In this document: piece by piece, positions 42,712 through 55,000 of the stretch
Position numbering within the stretch: the stretch's first letter is position 1
How the letters are laid out: the number at the start of each line of letters is the position of its first letter
DNA from: Sporodiniella umbellata
Lineage: Eukaryota > Mucoromycota > Mucoromycetes > Mucorales > Rhizopodaceae
Direction: 5' to 3'
DNA: 64,000 nt
Assembly (NCBI GenBank): GCA_025677835.1
Contig: JAIXMR010000132.1
Coordinates: 1-64,000, forward strand
Program-made: the position numbers and the translations under genes
The notes under the pieces: model-generated
Told to the model about the DNA's origin: nothing
Database searches by the model: none
Seen by the model: only the letters and a program-made list of their open reading frames with translations

Positions 42712-43561
42712 TTATTCTAATTGGCTCAAGATGCCTTGTAAGACCACCGACATCATGGATTCTATTGTATGTTGATCGGTATCCAACGTAAGGAGATCGA
42801 GGAGTGAACCCTCCTGTTGGCATAAGCGTTGGTATTCAGGCCAGACGATACTATCAAAATAACCCGGTGGATCGACCCAATAACACCCTGTGGTATGATA
42901 ACCTTCCCTGGCCTCTCTTCGTTCTTTCAGCGTTTGGTAAGACGCAGTGAGCGAGAGACGGAAATCCAGTCGGTTGTAGATTCGTCTGTCCTCATACAAC
43001 CTAAAGCCATCCACAATCACAAATCGATAGTCATTCAGCTTATCTGACTCAAGATAGCTCGTATCTGTCAGTTGGCTCGATCCATCGTGTAAGTTAAGCG
43101 CCTCTTTGGATTTAAATCCTACAGGTAATCGCCCCCCGTTCTTTTGCGTCTCTACAATCATCCTCAAAAACTTTTCAAAATCGATGGATTCAGGACAATC
43201 CCAATTGGCAAGTTGGGTGCTTTCATCAATCGGGATATCTTCTTCTTTCTAACACCCTACTTTAGCATTTCCTCTCTCTCTCTCTCTCTCTCTTTTTTTT
43301 TTACTTTGTAGAAATCGTCTTGATAGATAATCGTTACATGTTTTAACACTTTTTTCAATATACGAGTGACAGTCTACAATGACAAAATCAATAAAGAGAG
43401 TGTGCCTTGTCTATCCTTACCGTCTTTCCTGAACAAGAAGGTCCTCTATCTATCTCTGTGAGTTGTTTACTAAAGTACTCCCTCCTCTTTTATATACAAA
43501 AAAAAAAAAAAAAAAAAAAGGCTGGTCATTACCCTATACCAATCGTATACACCTTACTCAT
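42712..43561 (-). CDS. NRK1: Nicotinamide riboside kinase
   Basis: Phosphorylates nicotinamide riboside to NMN in NAD salvage. Exons 43533-43561, 43421-43445 (25 nt), 43305-43373 and 42712-43248 give 219 residues with consistent phases. The N-terminus reads MSKVYTIGIGGPSCSGKTTV; GGPSCSGKT is the P-loop and is interrupted by introns on both sides. The substrate-binding region IYQDDFYK matches the Nrk1 QDDFFKP motif. FVIVDGFRLYED and the PPGYFDSIVWPEY block (compare PGYFDGHVWPMY in animal Nrk1) identify the family rather than uridine kinases. One intron contains a (CT)n run. Confidence 0.87.
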
Positions 43562-43569
43562 CTACTTTT

Positions 43570-43600
<31 letters not shown>

Positions 43601-43668
43601 GAAAAGAAAAAGAAACTTTTGGAATGCACTTATTTTTATTAGGGTGCCAGTAGGAGATTCAATCCTGT
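43562..43668. other. Short spacer with a 33-base T run
   Basis: Separates the start of the NRK gene from the stop of ALG8, both on the minus strand. The T run spans about 43570-43600. Confidence 0.6.
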
Positions 43669-45413
43669 CTAGGAAATCAGATAGTGGGTGACAAACAAAC
43701 CCCAACCATAGACAATACCTAGGCTACAGTACAAACTGGTGATCATCAGGGGTAAAAAGGGAAGCTGTTCAGATTTGAAGATCATGTCATGACCCATACT
43801 GGTGTAGAATTGTAGAAACAAGAAGCCAACTAAATAGTATTTTTCTACTTTAGACAACAAGGCCTTTACCTCACTAAACATCATGTTAGCCATGCCTATC
43901 GATACATCTCTAAATCTTACACATGATTACTATAGGATAGACTAGGAACGACCAAGAAAAACCATAGGAGACTATACGTGATCTTTATAGGTGTTTCTGT
44001 CGGATGAAACAAGAGAGGATAAAGCGAGAAAATACCTGATGCACTTAGAATCACAAACGCTCTTAGATTCACCGTGTTTTCAGCAGCAATCAATCTTTAG
44101 GCACATACAAAAAAAAAAAAAAACAGTCAATACGTCTAACCTATAAAGCTACTTTTTTTCTTTACCCATAGGGAATCAAAACAATCATAATGGCCTTTTC
44201 ATGAACATGCCAACCCAACAAAAAAGAGGAAAAGGCACATAGAACCAGTGACGATACAAAGTTATTAAAGGTAACCTTCCTCCACAGTTTTTGTAAAACA
44301 ACCTGTATAGAGTACATGAGCTCGAAACCGTTCTTTGATGGACATATATATATATATATATATATATACATACCAATTGAGTGATCACAGTAGCGATCAA
44401 AGTATGAATCGCTTCTATCTTTGGCAAAACAGCAAATTGAGTATCGCCAACATAACCTCTTGTCATGGAACCCAGAGCTTCTTCATTTAATCCCCAACCC
44501 AATCTCTTTCCGACTTTATACCTAAAAGTCAGTACCTGCGATAGATCTATCTATTTATCTATATACCAACAATCAACACTCTATCAGCCCCTGCATAAAG
44601 TGCCCAAAAGTTAGGTGCCCAATACGCATGACATAAACCTCGTGTGAAAGGAAAGAGCCTGCTTGCCAAAGCAGGCAACTGTCCAAGAGAGATGAAAGGA
44701 CCTAGCGAGACCAGGAAAACAGCCATCACAGAGCCCCCAAGCACCAAGAGACGTTGAAACGAAAATTGAGAGACTATGGGGAGGAGGTTAGAAAACAGAA
44801 TCCAAAAAGGTTTCTTTCTGACCTTCTTGATTGTTCTTTACAAAGCAATACGTTTTAAGCAAGTAAACGAAATAAGCAGGAGCCATATAGAGATAGATGT
44901 GTTTAAAGTTTAACAGGATAGCAAAGAGAATACCAGAGAAGAGCAAATGATTCTATATCACATACAAAAAAAATAAATAAACAGAGGTTGATAAAGCCTT
45001 GATTCTATCCGTCTGACTTACTCTTTTGGCTTCCACTATCGACATAAGCAAGATGCCATACAACAGACCATTATATTGAAAGTGAATATGATCTACTATA
45101 ATAATTCCAGGATGCATCAGAATCGATCCAGCTACTACCCAATGAACACTCTGGTTTCCAAAATAACGTACAAATCTTGTGCTTGTTAATAAATACTGCC
45201 CCGCAAGAATGAAACCTTACCTCACTAATGCCCAATACAATACAATCTCACTCACAATCACTGATATCCTTTGAAAAATCACAGTTTCTTGACTGGCATA
45301 CTCAAGATGTTCAATCACCAACATTTCCTTATCTACAAAAGCAGCAAAAAAACTCAACGTTTTTTCAAACCAAGCAAAAAAAGGTGGATAGTCTAAGGTC
45401 CATTCTGAAGTTT

Positions 45414-45453
<40 letters not shown>

Positions 45454-45736
45454 AAAAAAAAAAAAAAAGGAAGCATGCCATGTTTAAAAAGAATTAAAAT
45501 AAAACAATGTTCTTTACCTCCAAATACCATTGATGAATAGGTAAACTATGAGTAATGGCTAACCAGTTGCGATGCACTTCGAAATCGGTCGATCGACTTG
45601 TCAGAGAAATGTCAATAATGGCTCTTTTTTTTTTAAAAAAAAAAAAAAAAGAAAAATGATGAAAAGGTCGGTTTGCTTACTAGGCAGGTATAAGCAGTAG
45701 TTTAATAAACGTACTGATGATAAAAACGTCTCGCAT
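43669..45736 (-). CDS. ALG8: ALG8 dolichyl-P-Glc alpha-1,3-glucosyltransferase
   Basis: ER membrane enzyme adding the second glucose to the lipid-linked N-glycan precursor. Ten exons: 45681-45736, 45518-45596, 45221-45414, 45022-45175, 44823-44952, 44580-44773, 44374-44535, 44166-44302, 43931-44094, 43669-43895. They give 498 residues, all phases consistent. Diagnostic segments are [62 protein letters not shown] and [16 protein letters not shown]. The last is ALG8-specific and separates it from ALG6. [13 protein letters not shown] and a terminal [14 protein letters not shown] complete it. Two splice choices are less certain. The exon 6/7 junction uses a GTGTTG donor that restores frame, and the last intron is only 35 nt. 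Confidence 0.88.
44342..44368. repeat. (TA)n microsatellite in ALG8 intron
   Basis: About 26 bases of TA dinucleotide inside the intron between ALG8 exons 7 and 8. Confidence 0.9.
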
Positions 45737-45750
45737 ACTGTTTCTGGTAC

Positions 45751-45792
<42 letters not shown>

Positions 45793-45966
45793 GAAACAAT
45801 AATAAATAAAAAAAAAATTTCTTTTCCCGCCCCCAAAGAGGAATAATAATGTACAAAGAAAGCTTTATTGAGACTGGTTATATAGATAAATCATCAAAGA
45901 AAAATAAAAGAGGTGTGGGTGCATAAGTGTATGTACATATATATATATATATATATGTGTGTGTTG

Positions 45967-47657
45967 TTAGAAATCAGGAAACTGATCTTGATAAGTCTCA
46001 TTTGGGTTGTTATCACCGTTTTGTAAAAGCTCTTCAGGATATCTATCATAGTTTGCAGCATCCCCAAGACCTTTGAGATGAGGAATATGAGGTGGTTTGA
46101 TCTTGCGTTGAACCAGTCGTTTGAAATCCAAGGGCTCAAACCATTTATGTTCCATGATATCTTTATAGCCTCGCTTCAGATTACCGTAACGTCTACTTAG
46201 ATCGGTAGTCAGCAAATGACTGAGTAAATCTTTGGCGGCAGAGTCCATATGGCTGGGATAGCTGGGTGGTACGGTCAAGATCTTTTCATAGAGTTTGAAT
46301 TGATTATCATCGTAATAAGGTGGACATCTTTTTTGACAGAACCAAGATAAGTTTAGGCATCTTTTTTTTTTTTTTTTCCCTTCTTATTTTTTTTTTTTTT
46401 TTTCTTACCCTGCCAACATTTCATAAATCAAAATACCAAAAGCCCAAAAATCAGCGGCTTTTCCGTACCCTTTTGTCTGAATAATCTCCGGTGCTAAATA
46501 ATCGGGTGTTCCACAGAGTGTCCATGTAATATCAGGCACATTCTTGGCAAAACCAAAATCGGTGATCTTGATATGACCATGTGCGTCAAGTAAGATGTTT
46601 TCTGGCTTCAGGTCTCGATAGATAATCTCTTTACTATGCAAATAAGCTAATCCTAGAAGTACCTCACCAGCGTAAAAACGTGCAATTTCGGGTGAGAATT
46701 TCTAAAATCAAAAGTGAGTCCAAAACACTTTAGAAAAAAAAAAAAAAAGTATATTTTTTTTTTTACCTTGGATTTTCTTAAAAGAGAAAAGAGTTCACCG
46801 CCAGGTACAAAATCCATGACCATGTAAAGATTCGCATTGTCTTGAAAACTACCCCAGAGATTGACAATAAACGGATGTTGAAGCTCGGCCAGGATGGAGC
46901 GTTCGTTGTTTGTATGTTCTACTTGTTTAAGCTTTACAATCTCTTTCTTTTTGAGCACTTTGAGCGCATAGAATCGATGGTTGACTTTGGATTGAATCAA
47001 GAGGACTCTTCCGAAAGAACCAGTACCTAAGGTTCGATCGACTTTGAAATCGGATAGTTTCAACTGACACGATTTCTCTTCCTTAGTATCGCTCTCGGTT
47101 TCTTGTGGGTGATGTTGAGAAGAAAGCTTGGAGCTTTCGGACGCTGGATGCGAATCTCGTTTAGCGCTTTCATCGGCTGCAAGAAAAGAGTTTCCTGGCG
47201 TAGCAGGTGGCGTGGTAGGGATATCTTCCGGCTTGATGGTGCCTAGGGAGTCCAAAATAAATAAACCGATCCAGTCTATCGTCCTCTCAAGCTTGTTTTA
47301 TTTACCTTTTCCAGGTGTAAGACAGTCTTCTTTGATCGGTGTAGGTGGAGGGAGTACAGCTTGGACTATTTCTCTTGGCTGCGTTTCTGTGGGCGCCACT
47401 ATAAAAAGATACCTTGGGTCAGATTCGTACAGAACCTCTTCAAGATCTGTGGGTTACTCTCTCCTCTTACTTGGTGGTGGCTCTACGTAATTATCCTTCT
47501 TTCCGTCCTTGTATCCAAAAATGTGTGTTGGTAGATTGCTGGCCAGCTCAAGCAGTTTGTTATGGTGCGGCTCTTCTGCTTTATCCTCATTTCGATGACG
47601 ATGAAAGGAGAACCTAGGTTTGGCCTTGTCAATGATTTTACTGATTGTGGCTGGCAT
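45967..47657 (-). CDS. cAMP-dependent protein kinase catalytic subunit
   Basis: PKA-type AGC kinase. Exons 47471-47657, 47306-47398, 46767-47242, 46409-46701 and 45967-46327 give 469 residues. An N-terminal extension of about 150 residues, rich in Pro/Ser/Glu, precedes the kinase domain, as in many fungal PKA subunits. Catalytic motifs are present: glycine loop [17 protein letters not shown] (ATP-anchoring Lys), [19 protein letters not shown], and activation loop [14 protein letters not shown] with the phosphorylatable Thr. The C-terminal tail ends in FPDF, the hydrophobic FxxF motif exactly at the C-terminus as in PKA. The regulatory subunit is not in this window. Mucorales have several PKA catalytic paralogues. 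Confidence 0.92.
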
Positions 47658-49653
47658 CGTGTGTTTGGATAGTGGTTTATAAAATTATGACAGTAAAGAA
47701 GAATGAATTAAAAGAATACAATTGAAAAGAAAAGGAAAACGTGAAGGATATAGGTTTTTGCTTCCCTTTTTTTTTTTTTTTTTTTTTTTTTTCTTATTCA
47801 CCGCACCAACCGGACGTTAGCCATGATAGGGCAATGGTACCAATAAAAAATCAAGACTCGTTATGCAGCAATCAATTGAACACTGGCCAACTTCATTAGA
47901 TATGTTTCTTGAAGAAAAAAAAAGAAAAGAAAATAATAAGCTTTTATTCATCCTTTATTACTCTTTCAGTAATTGGTTTGCAGTTTTCTTTGCTCTTCTT
48001 TTTCTTCTCAAAATGCCTTTTTTTTTTTTTTTTTTCTTTGCCATTGTATTCTCTTTCCTTATTTAATCAGTAGGCAGAACGTCATATTGTTTATCGTAAT
48101 CTTGTTGTAATCCAAATTCAGACTCAGAAAAACGTTTAGCCTTTTATGTTTTGGCAAACAGATCCTTATTTTTCTGAGGCAATTAACTAAAAACACGCAC
48201 GCACACGCACACGCACACACACACAAACACTAAAATAATAATTAAAATCAAATGATATTTATTTTGGGTTTCGCGTACTTACGAAATGCACTATGACAGC
48301 CAGCTAAAAAGATAGCATAGATATACCTCAACAATCGTTTATCCGGTTTATTTCCCGTTTTCCAAATGTACTCTTTTTACTATTATTCTGGTATCATTAT
48401 TTAAAAGACGATCCTTTTTCCCCAGGTTAAAAAAGAAACTCTCGGCCATTAAAAAGAATTGCTTATCTGTCAGATTAAACTTTTTGTAAGGAAAGGGTTA
48501 AAGTAACGTAGAGCTAAATCTTATAGATTTAACTGGAAAAGACTCAGCAATAAAAACAAATGTTTTGAACACAATGTGTTCACCAGAAAAACAAAAAACT
48601 TTCTTATCGTTTCATCAACAGAACCACCTTTTGTTTATCAACTATTTTCAAATTATGGCATCAAACTTGAAAAAAAAAAAAAAATTGCAGTACACTGCGG
48701 CTGGTATACTCGATTCGTTTTTAAGAAAGCAATGGATCTTGCAAATTGCCGCTTTTGAAATTGACTAATAATCGCAACAAAAAAAAAAAAAAAAAAAAAG
48801 GTACTAAAACCAACAAGCCATGCTGGGACAGTTTATCAACCATGCATTTGTTTTCCATCCTTACATGACCTCTTTCAAAGGTTTTTCTGTAAATCAAACT
48901 GATACACAACAGGTACAGAACATGCACCCTATACACAAGCTGATTATCAAAGGAACCAACGTATATTTAGCGTTTTAAGTTCACACATACTAAAACAAGG
49001 CAATGGACGTGGGCGCAAACTCGATTTAGTACGGGGACAAAAAGTCCAAGGGAAAAAGAGAAGGCGCGAGGATTGGGTTTTAAAAAAACAAAAGGTTGCT
49101 ACCTATTGATAGAACAGAGCCAAACACCGTATTTAAATCTCAGCGATTTGAGAGATGTTTTAAAGTCGATTGACCAATAGCTTACTTGTTTCATAGCCAT
49201 TCGCTTCTTATCAATACTGTCGATAGAACCTTTCGTTCAAGAGCTTCTTTACCAAAAAAAAAAAAAAAAAAATACCACTTGTACAAAAATCTCTTTGGGT
49301 TTACTTTTTGTTTTTATCTCCAAGTAAACCTTTACACTTTTTTTTTTTGTACCAAGGTTAGCCCGAGATTGTTTTTTAGTTTGTCATAGCTATTGATCGA
49401 TGTTGCGGTATATCATTGGACGTAGTGAGGCTCTCGTTGTGCATACATAAAAGCAAGTTAATAGATGGGTAAAAGAAAAAGGATTACTTTTCAAGTATGA
49501 ATACAATAGTTTATAGAGCCAAAAAAAAAAGAAAAAACAAAAAAGGGAGGGGGAGGGGAGGGGGGAAGCTTTTTATAGTTATTTCTATAGGGTTTATTCT
49601 TTAAAAGATTTCGTTGATAAATATACTTTTACAGACAAGAATTCTCTTGGGTC
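47658..49653. other. Intergenic stretch, 2 kb
   Basis: Contains the promoter of the PKA gene, a T run at about 47769-47791, a (CA)n tract at about 48197-48226 and several A runs. ORFs of up to about 70 codons are low complexity. No gene, tRNA or conserved element recognised. Confidence 0.4.
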
Positions 49654-50692
49654 TTAAACTCTTCTTCTTTTGACCTTTTTAGAAGTTTTTTTGGATGGAC
49701 CATTGCACTTTCCACTTACACAGTCATCTACACAGTCAGACTGATCTTTACAACAATAACCGTTGTATCCATCACCGTTACCTAATCCAAAGGAACCTGA
49801 AGTACAGTTAGGGTTGGTAGTAGGCGTACTGGTCTTGGTGGTTGTGGTTTTGGTAGTAGCTGTTGTTTGAGTTTTGGTGGCTGTGGTAGTCTTGGTGTTT
49901 GAAGGGCCGTTGCATTTTCCGGACACACAGTCATCAACACAATCAGCTTGTGTCTTACAACAATAACCGTTGTATCCATCGCCATTGCCCAAACCATAAG
50001 CACCCGAGATGCAGGTGGGAACAGCAGTAGACGTGGCGGTCACTGTGGTGGTTGTGGTTGAAATAGTCACAGTCTTGGTAACGGTTTTGGTAGTAGTAAT
50101 AGGATCATCTCCTACTACAGGATAGACAAATCCACTTTCCCAATAGGGCTGACGGATACCATTACAACTCAAGGCAGAAACAACGGTGAAATCCTTTTGG
50201 ATGATAGGTAGCCAGTGCATGGTCATATTGACTGTCATACGATTTAATTCGTGTTCAAGAACCAGGATGCCCTTGTCGAGCTTGCCTGCCTTTTGAGCAT
50301 TGATCCAGCTTTGGAAATAGCCATCGACAATCTTGGGTGCAAGGTTACCGCCATTCATAGGATCAGGCATGTTCCAATCGTTGGTGTCTTCATTCCAAAG
50401 CACGTTTCTTAAGCCCATTTGCCAAGCAATAGAACGGACACGATCATCTACATCTCCTTGAGGAGGGCGCCAACATTTGGAGGTCACGCCCGTAGCAGCC
50501 TTGATGGCCTTGATACTCCAATAGAGCTCAGCAACAATTTCAGCGTTTGTCAAGGTCGTCATAGGGTTATGAGACCAAGTATGAACACAAAGCGTGTTGC
50601 CGTTGTTCAAAGCAAGTTTGGCAGCAGCAGGATAGGTAGCAACATTTGAACCAATGTACTACATCATTAAACAAGTTAGTAAAGAAAACATG

Positions 50693-50724
<32 letters not shown>

Positions 50725-51302
50725 CTTACGAAAAGGGAGGCATGGAGATTACGTTGACCCAAGAAATCGTAAAGGGCAGGCTCTGCGTATCTGTTTTCAG
50801 CAGCAGCATAATCTTCAGAGGTAGAAACCTTATTGAAAGGTCCATCATCGTAAGTCAAACCCCAATAACCTTTGGTGGGACATTCGTACAGATCGGGAGG
50901 TAAATAAGAGGCCTTGGGTTGAACACAATTGGTACTAGACCAGTAACAATAAGGATCGTTGCTACCATCCGATCGGGGGCTGAACGTGCCATCCGATTTG
51001 ATCTTTCTCACAGGAGCGTTAGGGACCTTGGTCCAATCAATAGAGTTATAGACTGCTTTGACCTCAGAGCTGGTGGTGGAAGGGATCTTCCAGACTGCAG
51101 GGAAACCTGAAAGAGGAGTCGTGTCCAACGTATTAGAAGCTTTATAAGGACCGTCATTATAGGAAGTAGCAGCACCAGAAGGAACGGGGATATTTGAAGG
51201 AAAGACAGGAGACACTTGAGGCAAGTAATTATTGCTAGTGCCGGTAGCAGCGAACGCTTGCGCGAACACTGAAAATAGAATAATTGAATTAGAAATATGC
51301 AT
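49654..51302 (-). CDS. Secreted chitin deacetylase with two Cys-rich C-terminal repeats
   Basis: Polysaccharide deacetylase (NodB fold) converting chitin to chitosan, a main wall polymer of Mucorales. Exons 50730-51302 and 49654-50658 (71-nt intron with a TTACTAAC branch site) give 525 residues. A signal peptide (MHISNSIILFSVFAQAFA) is followed by an N-terminal region. NodB motif 1 is TYDDGP (catalytic and metal Asp), motif 2 is HTWSH (metal His pair) and motif 3 is WRPPQGDVDDRV. Later motifs are NDWNMPD and LVLEHE with the catalytic His. After the catalytic domain a Thr-rich, probably O-glycosylated linker leads to two copies of a Cys-rich module (GLGNGDGYNGYCCK, DCVDDCVSGKCNG) resembling a small chitin-binding domain. 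The C-terminus is Lys/Arg-rich with no GPI signal. Confidence 0.92.
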
Positions 51303-51395
51303 TCTATAAAACAATTAGATATATATATATATAAAAAAAAAAAAAAGGAAAGGAAAAGGGTAAAGGTTCATTGAACTTGTTAAACTATGAATTTA

Positions 51396-51427
<32 letters not shown>

Positions 51428-52006
51428 CGGTACAAAGTTACACAGATGTGCCAAGGACAAAAGAGGTTTGTTTAACACATCAAACCACACGTTTAAATAC
51501 CAAAATTGGAGAATTTTTCTTTCTCTATTTACTAAATCTAGATCTTTCCGCACAGATGTATTACAGATCTTCACCCAAAAAAAAAAAAAAAAAAAATCGT
51601 TTTTACAGGCAAGACTGGATTAGAAAAAGATGATCTGTGTCACTACGCGATATTACAGTAAAAGTTTTGTAATATTACTGTACCCTTGGTATCTATTAAT
51701 ACTGAAACTTGATGCCTTTTTGTTCTATTTTAAAGTTTTGAAAATTAAAAGCCTCCCTTCCCTTTGTTTTTTTTTTTTTTTTTTTATTAATTAAAGCTTC
51801 AACTGCCCTTGTGGATAGTATAACACTTGAATTGAAACTGCTATCATAGGTAAAAAAAAAAAAAAAAAAAAAAAAAAACGAAAAATGAAGACCTTTTTTA
51901 TATTGAATAATATTTATTGTTTGCATTTGGTATAGCTTTTATAGCCATTTTATAAATAAAAAAGTGTATTAAAACATTAATGAAATTTTCTGTACAAAGG
52001 GGTGGG

Positions 52007-52041
<35 letters not shown>

Positions 52042-52057
52042 AAAGCTAATTGGGTAA
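51303..52057. other. Intergenic stretch with homopolymers
   Basis: Upstream region of the chitin deacetylase gene and 3' side of the kinesin gene. Five A or T runs of 17-33 bases. Only low-complexity ORFs. Confidence 0.4.
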
Positions 52058-55000
52058 TTAAAAGCACATAAATTTGCTTTTTTTGTTCAGAAAATTATGC
52101 AGACGGTCTTCAAGAATCTTTCTTGCCTTTTCGGCTGCTTCTTTCTTTTGTTTGGTTTCTTCTAGTTCTTTTTCTAGCTGCTTGTGGCCCTTGTGAGACA
52201 GGTCAGAAAGCGCCTTTTTCTCTAGCTGAATTTGTTTTATTTCCATATGAAGACTTTGAATTTCGATATCGCATACTTGTTTTTCGTGATAAAGCGCGTC
52301 ATGTTGCTTTTTGAGGTCTTTGACGGACGATTCGGAGCGGTTGAGCTGAGACTCAAGTTTACTAATCACTTCTTGGTGTGCTTTAACATCGTTTTCCTTA
52401 GACTGGACCTTACGCTCCAAGGACTCGACCACTTTATCGTACTGTTTCACTGTGAGACCAGAAGAGTCTGTAACATTGAGAATATCACTAAAACTAGAAG
52501 AAGCAACTGAGATTCTTCTATTGAGTGAGGTAGTACTCTCAGTCATCGAGCGAGGCTTGATCAGAGGGGAGATTGGATCGTTGGGTCTAGAAACGCTAAA
52601 CAAAGGCGAGGAGAAAGAGGACACTGGTAGTTGTGGCAAGGGAGTAGGAACAGGAGGAAGCGGGTTTGTTGGAGGTGCAGTTGGAGGGGGCAAACTATTG
52701 GAAGATGCGGCAGAGCGGCTGCCTCGAAGGGAAGACGAAAGATGTGGCGAGCCCATTTCAGACCTATATGAACCGTTGGTAGTTCCCCTGGATTCGTCTT
52801 CACTTGCATTATCGGCCAGCACGTTAGCTACTGACCGATAGGAGCCTGATTTTGACATTTTGGCTATACTCAGAGCGGAAAGGTCTCGAGGTAGCTTGTA
52901 AAGAGATGGACTGTGACCGTTGTTGGTCGAGGGTGGTGGGGATGACACACGAGGCGTTTGAGGTGGCGAGCTAAACTGTGCTGACTCTCGGTTTCGGGGA
53001 GTCAAACAGCCATTGCTGGCATTGCTTCTGGGAATGGTCTGCTCGACTTCTTTTTCAAGACGGTCGTTAGCCGCTGTAAACTTCATTAGCTCCAGCTCTA
53101 GGTTCTTAGTCTCGAGCGTAAACTGGCTTCGCTGCAAAACAAGCTGTGATTCAAGGCTGTCATTTAGCTTTACTAACTGTAGATTGTCTTCTTGAAGTTG
53201 ACTTATTTTCTGGTAAAGTTTTTCTTGGGCATCATCCGCAAGTAATGGGTCTTTAGCAGTATTTGGCTTTTTGTTTATTTCCAAGCTTTCTACCTGGGCC
53301 TGATGTTTACTCTGGCTCTGTGCTGTCTCTTTTTGATTTCCCCAGAGTTTAAAGAGCTGTTCGCGTGTTTCGTTCAAAGATACATCCAGTGAGTCAATTG
53401 TGGACTGCTTTTGCTGGTTATCTTCCGAAGTCAAACGGAGCTCCTCTCTTAATTGCTCGAGCTGTTTTTCCCATACTGCATTTTCTTTTTCTGCTGTCTT
53501 GTAACAGTTTTGCGGCACAAGCTCTTTCTGAATTGCAGTGCTGCATTTATCAGAAGTATCGATGCTAGCACTTTCAGGTTTCTGGATCGCTTTTGAGTTT
53601 GTAGCCAAGTTCATTGTACCTTGGACCTGAGATTCAACACGCTTTGTTTCCGAGCATTTCTGAGTTTCCATTTCTTGTTCCAGCTCACATATGCGGTCCT
53701 GGAGCGCTTGAATATGCTGTAGCTCTACATCTCTTTGTATCAGTTTCTCTTGCAATGATTGATTCAGTTTCTTTTGTTCATCCAAACTAATTTTCGCACT
53801 CTCGAGCTCTTTCATCAATTCTTTCATCATCTCATCACCTCTTGAAGCACGATGGGTTGCTTGTTTAAGGTTTTGTGCAAGTGCCTCCTTTTCAATTGAT
53901 AACATGCTTAGTGTACGCCTCTTTTCTTCGATTTCTTCTTCACGATCTGTGTACTGTTTTTTGATTTCCTCCAACTTTCTCATGGAATCTTCTGATTTCT
54001 CTTCCTGTAGTTTCAGAGTACCTTCCATAAAACACATGACGCTTTTTAATTGGTTTTTCTCCATGCCCATACCATAGACATCTTTCAACATAACATCAAG
54101 CTGCTGTTGCATGTCGGTGGCGATTTTCGACTTTTCTGCATTTTCGTTTTGGAGCCTTTCAACAGAAGTATTACTTTTATCCAGCTGTGTACGGAGTGAA
54201 TCCACCAGACGATCCATCTGCTCAAGCTTAGATTCCAAGCCTTGTATAATAGCGTCCTGTTTTTCTTCAATGGACTGAAGTGCCTGAATATCCAAATTGA
54301 GCTGTTCAAGTTCCTCAACACGTTGTTTTAAAGCAAAGTGTGAGCTTCGTTTTTGTTCCAGCATTTTCTGCTCAAGTTGCTTGTACTCCTCTTGTCTCTT
54401 CTCTATATCCGTTGAATGTACATCTGATTTTTTGGACAGTCTTTGTATAGTATCTCTTAAAACTTGACCATGTTCTTGTTCTTTCAGAAGTTCGTTTTTA
54501 TAGGCCTTACATTCTTCCTTTAGATCCTTTAAGCCTTTCTCCATGAGACTTATCTCTCTCATGTGCGATTCTCGCAAGTCATGTAGCTCTTTTTTCAAGA
54601 CTCCAATATCCTGTAGTTGGGACTGTAGCATTTCAATTTTCACCTGTTTTTCTGCAAGTAGCTCCGTCAACTCTGATGCCTTTTCGGAAGAGTGGCCGCT
54701 AAAAGGCTTTGAATGAGACATGCATTGTGAAATCTTTTCTTCGAACGTTTGGCATCTTGAATTGGCTTGTTCAAGCTGGGCTTCAAGCAATTTTATATGA
54801 CTCAAAGATGAACCAGAATCAGACTGTTTGGCCTCTTTCAAAATTTCTCGTTCGTTTTCGGCTTCTGATAGAGTGTTTTCAAGATCGTGAATGTAACTCT
54901 CTGTCTGACTTTCCGTCTCTTTGAACTTGATTATCTTCTCACGTAGCTCAGCCATAACGTGTTGATCTCGTTGCTCGTTACCAAGAAGCTTTTCTAGTTG

